Shown: positions 1 through 11,800 of the stretch, piece after piece
How positions within the stretch are numbered: position 1 is the stretch's first letter
Layout of the letters: each line of letters starts with the position of its first letter
Assembly: GCF_002775205.1 (NCBI RefSeq)
Contig: NC_036445.1
Location: 1,756,802 to 1,820,801 of the forward strand
Reading direction: 5' to 3'
Source of the DNA: Xiphophorus maculatus
Lineage: Eukaryota > Chordata > Actinopteri > Cyprinodontiformes > Poeciliidae
DNA: 64,000 nucleotides
The notes under the pieces: model-generated
What the model was told of the DNA's origin: nothing
What the model saw: only the letters and a program-made list of their open reading frames with translations
Databases searched by the model: none
Made by a program: the position numbers and the translations under genes

Positions 1-22
1 ATTGCATCCTGGGAAGTGTAGT
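1..22 (-). promoter_or_regulatory. ZNF143-like promoter motif at window edge
   Basis: Read on the minus strand, the first 22 bases follow the ZNF143/SBS pattern (ACTACA, two or three bases, TCCCAG, N, ATGC). Such sites usually mark housekeeping promoters but are also carried by repeats. A second partial match lies at 1091-1106. What lies to the left is outside the window, so the target is unknown. Confidence 0.35.
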
Positions 23-339
23 AGAAATGCATAAATCAGAGTTGATCAAAACATCAAGACAGTTGAGTAAAATATATCTGCCACATAGAAATCTGTCCTG
101 ACATGAAAGCACAGTGTATGCATGCCCAAAATATAACATTTATTCTGGCTACAAACATTTTCTCAGATGTTTCATTCAAACATGACAGGAAACGGTTCAA
201 TAACTGAAAAGGCTGATTATAAGGGGAGGAGCTGCGTTACACCAAACATCACCTGAGCTAAAATATTCCCAACTACACGTTCAAGTTTCCAGTTCTCTCA
301 ACTCACAGCCCGACAGACAGACAGACGACACCCAGGGTG

Positions 340-575
340 TCCGAATATTCCGACTTTATTCTGGTACCTTTTCGACTTTTTCGCATAATTACAACTTTTT
401 TTCTCGTATAATCGCGAGTTTCTTCTATAAATTTGACTTGAATCCCGTATGATTATTACTTTCTTCTGGTAATACTACGACATTATCTTAATTTTATCGC
501 GGTTGTGTTCCTACTTTATTCTCGCGTCATTAGGTCTTTATTCTGGTATTAGTACAGTTTCATTCTCATATTATA
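340..575. repeat. degenerate tandem repeat, about 20-25 bp units
   Basis: The stretch repeats variants of a unit like CGACTTTATTCTCGTAATA many times, with drift (for example at 351-361, 507-526 and 533-550). It looks like an old AT-rich minisatellite. No coding potential was seen. Confidence 0.5.
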
Positions 576-984
576 TGAACAGCACAAGGATACCAAAAAT
601 AAAGCGAACATTTTGAAACCTATTTAAAAAGCATGAATTATGCGCAAACCGAGGAGAGGAGCTTGGAACCGAAGCACACCACAAACAGAGAGAAGATAAT
701 TACAGGGACATTTAGCTGGTATACATTTACATGAAATGTGTCAAAGTGTTCAGTTTGTTTTCAGAGATTTCTTATAAACGGGTGCAAATAATATCCGGTG
801 AGGAATGTTTATATAAAGGTCTGCTGTTGCTAATGTTTACAGTCATGAATAAAAAAAAGTCCAAAGAGCAGAGAGTCAGTATTATAAACCATAGACATAA
901 TAGAACAATAAAAATAATCTTTATATATGTCTGTTATAAACGATGCCAAATAGGACATTCATAACAATACGCTGTGAGTAATGT

Positions 985-1110
985 GATAAAACGCCATTCG
1001 ATTGGCTGCGATGAAAACTAGTCCCGCCCTTTTCCAACGATTGTACGTCCGATTGGACAATACGTAGATTCCGGCAGTTTGTTTTCTATACCCAGGATGC
1101 ATTGCGCTAC
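985..1110. promoter_or_regulatory. promoter-like motif cluster (CCAAT, GC box, ZNF143 half-site)
   Basis: Within about 110 bp there are two inverted CCAAT boxes (ATTGG at 1001-1005 and 1052-1056), a GC box (CCCGCCC, 1023-1029) and CCCAGGATGCATTGCG (1091-1106), which matches the 3' half of the ZNF143 motif. The density suggests a real promoter. It could serve a gene off the left edge on the minus strand, a distal lpcat3 start 1.7 kb upstream, or a non-coding RNA. No exon could be tied to it. Confidence 0.35.
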
Positions 1111-2400
1111 AAAAAAAATCGTGTTAGGATGCATCTGAACAGACTAAATTAAAGCTTTTGATCGTGTTTATCATAGACATGCGGTAATTTTGTCATATTA
1201 AATGACATTGTATCTCGGACAATGGTGTTTTGCTAAATTTAGTAAGCTGATAATTTGCACCGTAAGCAAGAGTGTGTGTCTCGTTTATAAATAGTGTCTA
1301 GACCAGTTGGCTAGTACAGGAATCTTTGCTCTTAAGATATTTGTCTAGTAGGTTTCTCATAATGAGAAGCCCCCATATTTGTTAATATTGAAGTATTTTG
1401 TAAATGATCTACGAATTAAAATTATGTAATATACTCAAGTTAAAAATATGAGCTACATCCACAATGATGTAAGTGAAAAAGAAGACACAATAACTTGAAA
1501 ATCAATAAATACATTTTGATTAATGGTTTGCAAATTATGTCTGGGACAAATAATTTCATTTTAGATATATCCTTCATTATATTAAGGGTCATGTTTTGTG
1601 GAGGTTTTGCTGCATACAGTTTGTATGCCAACTCGTGTGGAAGTATTGAAGCAGTGAAGTCAGTTACAAAGTGGCCTAAGGACAACAAAGTGCAGGAGTG
1701 ACGATCACAATCCCTTAATAAAAAATAACTGTGGGCAGAACCGGACCCAGTGAATAACTTCTTACAGAAGAATACGACATTAAAAATGTATGCAAACTAC
1801 TTTAGATTTGTGCGAGAATATACAAAACATTTTCCCAGGCCATGCAGGCATTCAAAAAATCTCAAACATTTTTTTTTGTTGCCTTTACGGTTAGTCAATT
1901 GTTGCTAAACTGACTTAAAACAGAGTAGATTTATAATCCGACAATGAGGCAAAAAGTGGTTGTCTTTCATATGAACATTGACCGTCATTTTGATGTGTAA
2001 TGATGACACTTGACAAAATGTAATGTGTGAAGTCTTTTGTCTTTTTGTGTTTTTATGATGTAAATCTCTTTGAACTGCTGAAATGTGCTATACAAATAAA
2101 CTTGATTGACATATACAAACATTTGACTTAAACACCTAATAACCACGATTAAATGACACGAATTATGACAGATATCTGTCTTAACCTTACAAAAAACAAA
2201 TATGAACTCGAGTAACTTATGGAGGAAAGGTCCCTCCTCTTTCTCATGCTATTCCAGCAGCCAATCACCATCCAGCCGGTAATAATACCCTGAAGGCTTA
2301 CATGACTTTCGCTTAAAAATATGTTTATCCACATTTTTTGTGGCTATGAGAACTTTTTAACATATTAAACACTGTTTAAAAATTATATTACCGATAAAAA
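1111..2400. other. upstream flank, no gene seen
   Basis: AT-rich DNA. Open frames of 60-80 codons here (for example 1440-1688 minus and 1495-1701 plus) overlap on opposite strands and show no recognisable domain. The stretch at about 2040-2110, ending GTGCTATACAAATAAACTTGATTGA, resembles the 3' tail of a common teleost dispersed repeat. Confidence 0.4.
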
Positions 2401-2419
2401 TGAAGGGATTTTGTATGTT

Positions 2420-2803
2420 TTATAACATTTTATTTCAGTGTCCATACTTGTTGTTCCTCCTACTGGCCACATGGGGGCAGACTTGGTGCAACATTCCCTC
2501 GTCGTGTTTTCAATGAACATAGTTTTTCGCTTTTGCTTCCTTCGCGGTCAGACAGGCTTTACTGCCCACATTTGACTATTTCGTAGCAAAAACTTTAAGA
2601 AACGGGATTCAGAAAAAAATAATTCCTCATATAATAATGATGAAGACATCAGAGGAGGACCTGTAGGAGGAGAAAACCTGACAGTTAAAGGAGGTCGAGC
2701 CGTTAAAGCGTGGATATGGGGCTGAGCTGTTAGAAAAAAAAAAAGCGCACCCTCCAAAGTTGACTGACTCGTCGTTGAAGATAGGATTCCGCCCACAAGA
2801 AAG
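2420..2803 (+). promoter_or_regulatory. lpcat3: lpcat3 proximal promoter and 5' UTR
   Basis: This is the region immediately upstream of the lpcat3 start codon. It contains a CTCF-like CCACATGGGGGCAG at 2467-2480 and no obvious TATA box at a sensible distance. The ATG at 2804 has A at -3 and G at +4, a strong Kozak context. The transcription start cannot be placed from sequence alone. Confidence 0.45.
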
Positions 2804-2888
2804 ATGGCGGCTCCCTTGCTGGAGAAATTGTCGGAGTCTTTAGGTTCGCCGGAGACAGCGATTCGCCTCATCTTATCGGTTTTAATCG
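2804..2888 (+). CDS. lpcat3: lpcat3 coding exon 1
   Basis: Codons 1-28, ending in phase 1 at donor G|GTGAGT. It encodes the short cytosolic N terminus (MAAPLLEKLSESLG) and the start of the first membrane helix (IRLILSVLIG). The N terminus is about 16 residues shorter than human. Confidence 0.93.
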
Positions 2889-5800
2889 GTGAGTTTGGCC
2901 TGATGAAGATGTCGGTGCGTTAGCCGGGAGAGCTGGCAGCGGTCCGGGGGACAGCATCCAACTGCTGCCTGTGTTTTCTGTAACTGTTGGTGTCAGCTAA
3001 CTCAGTGACTCAACTGCAACACAGCCTTTTTATGTGTGTGTGACTAAATCAATAATATTATTTTTTAAAAATCAACACACCCGTTCTCATAGTGTGATCT
3101 TAATATCTAGGAGGCTAGGACTTAAAACATTCAAAGGTTTTCATACAAAATCTAAATGAAAGCAACTGTGTGATGGTTGATTGAGGAAAATGTGCAGTTG
3201 CAGACTTTAGAAACTAATTGACCACACTTTGGTTGAGCTGTCAGTGGGCTCATGTTGCGGTGGTGAAGATGTGTTGGTGAAAGGGCCTGTGCAGTGGTGC
3301 TCTCAACTCCTCATTCTCATTTTGAAAGAGGTCTGAAGGTCAAAAAGGGCCACAATTCAAACTAAGTTGCATTTTTTTTAAAAAACTGCTCAAAGTGATT
3401 TCTTATTGGTGCATTTTAATAAATTAGACTATGAAGAAAAAGCCAATGTGTAAAAGTAATTCAATTTAAAAAAGGGAAGACAAAGAGTGAAGCTTTTCAA
3501 GTGTTTACTCTGGTTAATTTTTAAGGAAAACCCAACATTAAGTTTCTCAGAAAATGTCATTATTACTTGAAATTAACTAGAGAAGGTCTTAATGCAGAAA
3601 TGTTAGCCTACTGAGAAGTAGGTACACTTGGCTTGGCTTGAATGAATATCATGCATTTCTTTATCAGTGCAGCGTGGCATGGGTGCAGTTAGCCTGCGAC
3701 CCTGCTGAGGTGTTAAAGAAGATTGCTTTAATAGCGGCATTCAGTTTGTCTGTCTAGTCATCATCTTTCTAAGATATATTCTCAATGTGATGTAGGTCAG
3801 GGAGGTTTTATGACCAGTCAAGCATAGTGATATGACAGTCATTAAACTAGGTGTTGGTACTACAAGCAGTTCAGACCTGCTCTGATTTGGACTTGAAAAA
3901 ACACAGTGAAATAAAATCCTATTTAGTCATATGTAGCCACATACATTCAGCACAGTAATAATACAAAAATATAATAAAATAAACTCTTAGGTGGTTACAG
4001 GTAGACCATTCATTCTGACTTCTTTTTAAAGCACACTTTATCTTTGGCTTTACCATCGGACCAGCAGGTTTATTATAGGCTTAACAGGAAGCCCTGATTT
4101 GGATATGACATCTGTGTGTTGGTGTACTAGTATGGCTATTTCTGTGTGCAGGAAAAGCAGGGCATGTCAGTTGGTTATAAAAACCCAGACACACCTCCAG
4201 GGTTTTAACACTCGTTTTGACGTCGAGTTGGGAAAGGGTTCAGTTTTGTGAATGCAGCATGACACAGAGTAACCTCTCCACAATGGGCTACAAATGTTTG
4301 CACCTCAGAGATCTGGCCCCTCTGAACTTTGCTCCAGCACACGTACACGTCTGATTTCCACTGGACTCCTTCCAATAATACTATGTGGTCTGAACGTGGC
4401 CATTCAGATTAGACTTTGGTTGCGTTATCCTCTTGAGTCATCCTGTTACTGCATGTTGCTAAAGGTTTGTTGCATAATGCAGCCGACCTATAGTACTCAA
4501 TTATTACTATAATTGTACTCAATTAAAGTGCAATTATATATGTACTATATACATATAGTATATGTACATATACATATATATTCATTGTATAACTGTTTGA
4601 TTTGCATCTGCAATGTGGTCAAATCTAAATCAATGGTATCATTGATTTTCAGGGGTTCTTTTAGCTTGGTGCTCTTTTAGTTGCCCCCCTCCGCTGCAGA
4701 TTTTTTACATTTCACACATTTAAATATTTAAAAAATGTTAATATGAGACAAAAGTAACCTGAGAAAATGCAGTTTTTAAATGATGACTTAATTTATTAAT
4801 TGAAAATAATTATTGATAAGTGTGATCAAGTAGTTGTAGTAACTGGCAATGAGTCTGTCACATTGCTCTGAAGGAAATATGACTCACTTTTCTTTGCAAG
4901 ATTCTTCTAATACAACCATATTGGTAGATTTTTGAGCATTATCGACTCCAATCAGATTTAAATCCAGACTTAGCCTTTCTCAATAAGCAATTAAACAATT
5001 AATTACATGATAAATTAAAATGTGAGTAGGGCTGGACGATACGGCTGAAAAAGATATCAGTCGATATCCATAATTATTGATTAGTTTTTTGTTTTAAATA
5101 TCTGAAATATTGCCTAGCCGGTGATGTGACCCTCCCTGTTTTATCTACAGTTTATTCTTGAGCTCATGAACTCATTTTAATGCCTCACTCCACATGGTTT
5201 TTTATTTTTAAGCAGTTACCATGCACATGGCAGGTTGTTGTATTTTTTTGTATTATTATTATTTGTATTATTTTGCCATTATAAATATACTGCTTGAAAA
5301 TAGTCTCCAAACATTATTATTGTTTATCACAATAATTACCGTGACAGTTTATTATCCAGCAAAATTTGCTGTCATGACAGGACTAGACTAGGATACTCCC
5401 TTCTGTTCAATGTGAGACAGTCAGAGGTGGACTTTCTGGTTTTGGCGCATTGTCGTCCTGCATACTTTAATTGCAGTCAGCCTTACGGTCTTACATTGAA
5501 GAATCAAAACCGCTCCAGACCATCACATTACCACCGTCTTGTACGGCTGTCTGAAATGTTGTGTTAATTCTCCACCAGTTGTAGACAAACCCCTTCTAAC
5601 AAGTTTACCTTTGTTTAATCTGGTCAGAGGATATTTTCCCCCAAGGTCTTGGGTATTCAAATGTAAGATATGCCTTTGTGCTTTTTTGCTCAACAATGAT
5701 TTTCACTCAGGAAGTCTCTAATGGTTGCCAGTTTTCCCAGTGAATCAGGAACTCTGAGGCAGTGCGGTCTGTAGTGCTGTAGATGTTCTTGGCTCCTTTC

Positions 5801-8800
5801 CTCCTGGATGAGTCGAGGATGCACTTTTTTATTGATGTTGGGAGGTGAACCAGTCCTGGGAGGGTCCACCACCGTTTTTCTCAATTTGTGAACAATGGCT
5901 CTCACTTGGTTCGCTTAGAAATGGCGTTGAAAGTTAAGCTTTGCAATGAAATCTTTTAGTCTACTGCATGTTCTTCTTCTACTTGATAAATACAGTCATC
6001 ATTTGAAAACTATTTTTGTTTACCCAAAGTTATCTTTGATAAAGAGCTAAATGATATATTGAATCACAATGGAAACTTGTAAAGGACTTCTGACAGCTGC
6101 CATACAGTCACGTTCTGCAGATCAGTCAGTTTAACAGGATCTAATTTTCTTGCTCCCTTAAATCATGCAACACTTGACTGGTGTTATTTGATCTGAAACA
6201 TTATTGTGTGACTAAAATGGGGGAAAAGTCTGAATCTGTAAGGAGGGGGAAGACTTTTTATAGCACTGCAGTTTTTGATTTACAAAGTTACAAAATGAAA
6301 CATTTTATGACATTTTCATAAGAAAGAAATGACTGGTGCAGTTTTCTTTTTTCTCTTTCACAAAGCTTACAAAACCATTTCTTTAAATACAATCAGATGA
6401 TTTGGTTTGAATCCGCTTTTACTTAACTATGTTACTCATTTATGCAAACCTTGATATTCTGACTTATTGGAGGTTTCTGTAGCGCTCATCTTTATGTTCG
6501 TTTATCACATAAACTTTGGATTGCGCTAGACCCAATCAGGTGAATTTATTCACTGTTTGGGGAATTAAATGTGACTGAATTTGATGGCTCCCTCATCATC
6601 AAACCAGCCTGCCTTCCCTGATTGCGTACATAGCTTCAAATAGTCCATGTTTTGTGAAAAACATACCTTACCCTGATCACAGAGCGTTAATCCGTCTGTC
6701 TACAACACACCACACATTTTTTTAAATGATTTTAACAGGCTTCACGGTGTGTACGTGCAACTCCCTTAACCACAAGGTCACTGCTGTTGATATCAGTAGT
6801 GATCACTTGGATCAGCCGAAGACACGCACTAACATATTTCTTCTGTGTCTCTTCCTCCTGCAGGGTATCCCTTCGCCCTGGTGTATCGTTGGTTCCTTTT
6901 CTACCAGCCCGCCACAGTTATCCACTTGTTCCACATTTGTTCTGGCTTGGCGCTAGCAGCATTCAACTTTGGTGAGATGGGGAGGAAAATGTACAGCTGC
7001 TGCAAAGATTTTCATTGTATAACTGTTTGATTTGCATCTGCAATGTAGTCAAATCTAAAAAAAACTTGCATGTAGAAAAAAACAGCATTTAGTTTGTGCA
7101 CATTTATTCAGTTTGTGCACATTTATGAAGTTAGATAATCTCCAAAGTTCACTGCTAGAGATCTGCATTAAAGAATGCCAAGTAAAAACTTTTCTGTACT
7201 ACCATCACAAACAAAAACACCTGATGTTTGCTAAACTTAATACTTTAACTTTGTACACTGCTCAAAAAAATAAAGGGAACACTTAAACAGGTGTTTCACA
7301 CTTAAAGTGTTCCCTTTATTTTTTTGAGCAGTATATTTTTTGGCAACAAATGCTCCAGGCGTGTTTGGTGCTGAACAAAGGATAAATATGTGTAAAGCCA
7401 CCTGATACCTTCTAGTTAAGCACAGTGGAGTATGTATGATCCTGTGGCCTGATTTTCTGGGAATCTTGTTAGATGAGATGGCATTATGAGATTTTTTGAA
7501 ATAACATTTAAAATAAAAATCAAGTGCTCTCTGCCAGAAACCTCAAGCTGGCTCACCCTGAGCCTTTCAGAAAATCTCTGTTCTAATCAACACAGAACCA
7601 TCTCAGTTCCCAGAAATAATCATGTAGAAAATCTGCGAGGTGAGGCAAAGACAGTACCGATGACTCTGGATGATATGGAGAGATTGTGTAAGATCCCTCT
7701 CTTTGTACATTGTGAAATGTTGTGGGAGTTGCTAACCTTCCCGTCAGCACAAACTGAAGTTGGCATGCTATTGGTGGTTTGGTTTGTCTGTTTTATCTTT
7801 AAACTGTTATTGCAGACAATCAAAAACACATCCTAATACTCAATAACTTCCAGATTATGAAGTTAGACGTTTTCCTGGAAAAATGGCACTCACAAATTGG
7901 ATCTTTTTTTTTCTTTCTTTCTTTCTTTTTTTTTTTTTTTTTTTACAGTTTACAGCCTTAGAAATTAAAATAAATCCAGGTGACCTTTATGTTAACCAGG
8001 TCAAAGGAAAACTAGATGTCATGCGAATTTTTTGTGACGTTTGCCCCACGTGAGTTAAAGATTTTTTTTATGTCTTCTAAAATGTTTAGTGTGAGAAAAA
8101 CACAATAGAAAAGGAAGTTGTTTAAGGCATTTTACACATCTGAACCACTGTGGCATAAACTAGTCCACATCTACATACACTAACAGTTGTATTCCAGTAT
8201 ATACTCATGTTTTTGAAAGTGTTTAAGTGTTTATTTTGTAAGAAGTCACTCTTTAAGGCTCAGTTTATTAAGTTTATTGGAATGAAAACAAGTTTAATGC
8301 GTTTGTTGTCACTCATCAAAAGGCTTTCTTTTTGTTTAATGTCTATTAAGCACGTAATCTTGATTTGTAGATAATTTACTTCCTTTTTAGCTTATTAACC
8401 TCCCTTTCGCCCTCTGTTTCTTCACCACTGAATTTCTTCACCGTATTTGAAGGACATGAGAAAATCTTGAAATAACTTCAGAAATCTTTCTCAGCATGGT
8501 TGAAATGTTGAAAAAACAGATCGTTCAGAAGGCTGCATGCGTCAAAATGTGCAAAAATTGTGGCAAAGGAGGAAGATACTGCTCAAAATAAATGAAATAT
8601 TTAACATTCATCCATGCATATATGCGATAGTCCTTTCATTACATTAACTTTTTAAACCATCCTCCTACACTTCTATAAACAAGTTAATTCATTTCTGAAA
8701 GATGTAAAAATTAAAATATTTTCAAAAATGAGAACTGCTCTTAGCAGATTTCACAATCTGCTGATATCATCTTCTTTCAATTTCTGTTTGTGGGTCCACA

Positions 8801-11800
8801 ATGAGAGGCTGTCCTATAAAACTAATTAAAGATCATTTAAAGATGTTGGAAGAGTTCAATGAAAAGGTCGACATCAGGACTAGAGACAAATCTCAGCTTT
8901 TTCTACGTGTAGAAATTTATGAGGTAGAATTATGTGAGATTAGGCAAAGACTTTTGCAGTAATAACAAAAAGATTTGTATGTGGATTTATAAGAGTTTAT
9001 ATGGAAAGACACTTATTTAAATAACTTATTTTAAAGTGAATAATTTTTCAGCAGAAAACAGCCAGATACTTCATACCGCAGAGCTGCTGCTTCTTCTAAA
9101 GGTTTTCAGGTTGAATTCTGAAACAACTTGCTTATTTTTCAGACTCTTGATAAAAACATGTAACCTTCTCTCGACTGAGACAAAATCCGACTCCAAGCTT
9201 TGGATCTGAATCTGTTGGCTTGGTGAAGTCTGACATATATCTGTGCATCTGCAGATCAGTTTCTGTTTTGCATTTGGATGAATCATCAAGTTCTGCTTAG
9301 TCACTTCTGGGGAAGTGCATTTGGTTCTCCTTGACTTTGCCAGGAGGTTTGACCACAAGGAATGTGCATCTAAATATTCACGCCCTGCATGTTGGTGCAA
9401 ACTTGTCCCCTTTAAAAAAATAGTTAAAATGCTGTAAATACTTAAAAAGTCAACCTAGCTAATCAAAACTTTGTGTTTAGTTCAAATCTGAAGTAGATAA
9501 GCAGATGGATGCAGGATGTGGCTTAAACATGTGTTTCATTTAGCTATTAAGATGATAATTGTTATGTTACAGGAAATAACTACTAATTTTAACGAGTTTA
9601 GTTGACAACTATCCAAACATGTTTTATTTTTAAACCAATTGGTTTGTTCATTTAATTATTGGGGGGCTCTTTTCAGGTTCTAAAATTATTTAAACTACTA
9701 TTTATCTAAAGTCAAGTGTGCCAAAATAATGGGACACTTCGGTAAAAACAATTGAAAAGCTGTGTTTGAAATACATTCTTTCCTTTCACTTGTAATTTTA
9801 GGTGGAAAGTATCAACCAGGTGCAGCCAATAACATTCACTTCATTAGCTTATTTAAAATCAAGGGATTTCTGTCTGTTTCCTGATGTGTTATAACACAAC
9901 ACCAGAGTGGAAGGACATGAGCAATGACCTTACTGAAAGTACTCTTATCGTCCGTCAATCTGGGAATGTTTATAAACCCATTTCCAAACAAGTTGAAGTC
10001 CAGACTGCTAGTCAGCATTTCCAGATGTGGACGTCCTAGTAAAACCACCCTGTAAAATTGAAAGAAACAAGGAAAAACCTCAAGGGTTTTCCCATTGAGC
10101 AAGTCTAACTTGTTTTCAGAGGCTTCCAGGCGGCAATGGCCAAGCCCTCTAAAAAGGGCATGGCAGTGTTGCTTTGGTTTGTTAATGTTAATGAACCACA
10201 ACAGTTGTGAGAAAATGTTTTTAGACACATTATATAAATAGAATATAATATAATATACTTTATTGTCCCTAGAAGAAATTTGTCATGGACTCAATAGACA
10301 GACGTAGAGACGTCCAAATGTTGCTGTTCGGTGTCGAAAACTAAACATTGATTTGTAGCTCAAACTCCTCATGTTGCTCTTCAAACACAGTGATGGTTTA
10401 GGTTTCTATTACTTCTTTGGAGCCACACACCTTGCAGTAACTGAAACTTGGAAGAAATTAGGTCGTCAACACGGCAATGGACCCAAACACGGTAGGAAAT
10501 CTAGGACAAAATGGCTGCAAATGGCAAAAGTTTAGAGGTGCAACAACTTTTAACAGAGCAATGCAGAAGAAAATGTTGATAAATGTTTATTTTATTTGCA
10601 CCTAAGATTAGACAAGTAAAACTTTTGAAGCAATAACAAATCAGTTTGTACCAAAGTAAAATAATGAGAGCCTGGGCTCCATTGTGGTCAAGTGCCATTT
10701 AGAGTTACTTCTAACAGCAAAACATTGATTCCTCCCTTTTCTTTCTTTTGTGGCTTCGCTTGGACTTTACAGCAGGTCTGTAGCTTTTATCTTCCTCTGT
10801 TTGAAAACTACTTTCATGTTCTTTTTGTGTTTTATGTCTTTGCCTTTCTCTGTCTCTGCCGATACTAAAATGTATAAAGAAAAGCGCTGTTGACGTTTTG
10901 AGTCCAACAGGTCACACTCGGCTGCACTCACCTTCATCTCCCCCTTCTGTCCGCCTTCCTCCCAGGCTCCCAGCTGTATCACTCCGCACTATGCATCTTC
11001 GTCCAGTTTCTGATGCTGAGGCTCATGGGGAGGACGGTAACAGGCGTCCTGAGCAGTTTTACATTTCAAATGGTGAGCGTTCCCTCATCTTTATGTGCCC
11101 CGGTTAATGGATTTGTGTCTAAGCACCAGACTCGGGCTACATGTTTCTAAAAATGGACTGTTGGGTATTTGCATTTTCTTTTCTACAATATATTTTACCA
11201 ACTTTTCAGTCTGTTATGGCTTTAACCTTTAATTCAGATTTAAACACGCAAAAGTCGTGCTGCCCCTTTTTGCTAGGGATCATATGAGCTTCTCTCTTCT
11301 ATCTTTATTAGGAGCATTTTGATTTTAGAAGCTGTTGATGACCAAATTGTTTCCATTAATTTTATGCTAAAATGTAAAATCTGCTCAGATATACACAATT
11401 TAGATAGTTAGCATGCTAGCAGGACTTTCTACAACTTGAATCTTTGCTGAAGATCCATTTGGTCTCAGCTATGTTGGAACAATGCTAAAAGATGGAGGAC
11501 GACGGCTCTGGACCACAGCTTGCCTTATGATTTAACGATGTTTACAGCGACTGTATCACTTCATATTCTGTTTGTCTTCCTGCAGCTGTACCTGATGGCA
11601 GGATACTACTACACAGCAACAGAGGAGTATGACATCAAATGGACGATGCCTCATTGTGTCCTTACACTGAAACTCATTGGTGAGTAGATCACAGCTGATT
11701 CTACTTCAGTCATAAAAGCAGTAACTTGATTCATTTATTTTTAGTTTAGGCCAAGTTGTCGCTCACAATTTCTGCTTTTTTTGGTTCACAGGTTTGGCAT

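Larger units (their letters stand above)
2889..6863 (+). other. lpcat3 intron 1 (about 4 kb)
   Basis: GT-AG intron. Besides the DR4-like site, the TA tract, the 49-bp repeat, the GCTGGACGATA repeat and the Tc1 relic listed separately, I see only AT-rich sequence with no exon-like segment. Confidence 0.7.

Noticed and set aside
1440..1701. Overlapping short frames on both strands upstream of lpcat3
   Set aside because: Opposite-strand overlap, ordinary for AT-rich DNA, no family resemblance.
9836..10228. 130-codon minus-strand open frame in lpcat3 intron 2
   Set aside because: No recognisable domain, no splice partners, AT-rich composition like the surrounding intron.
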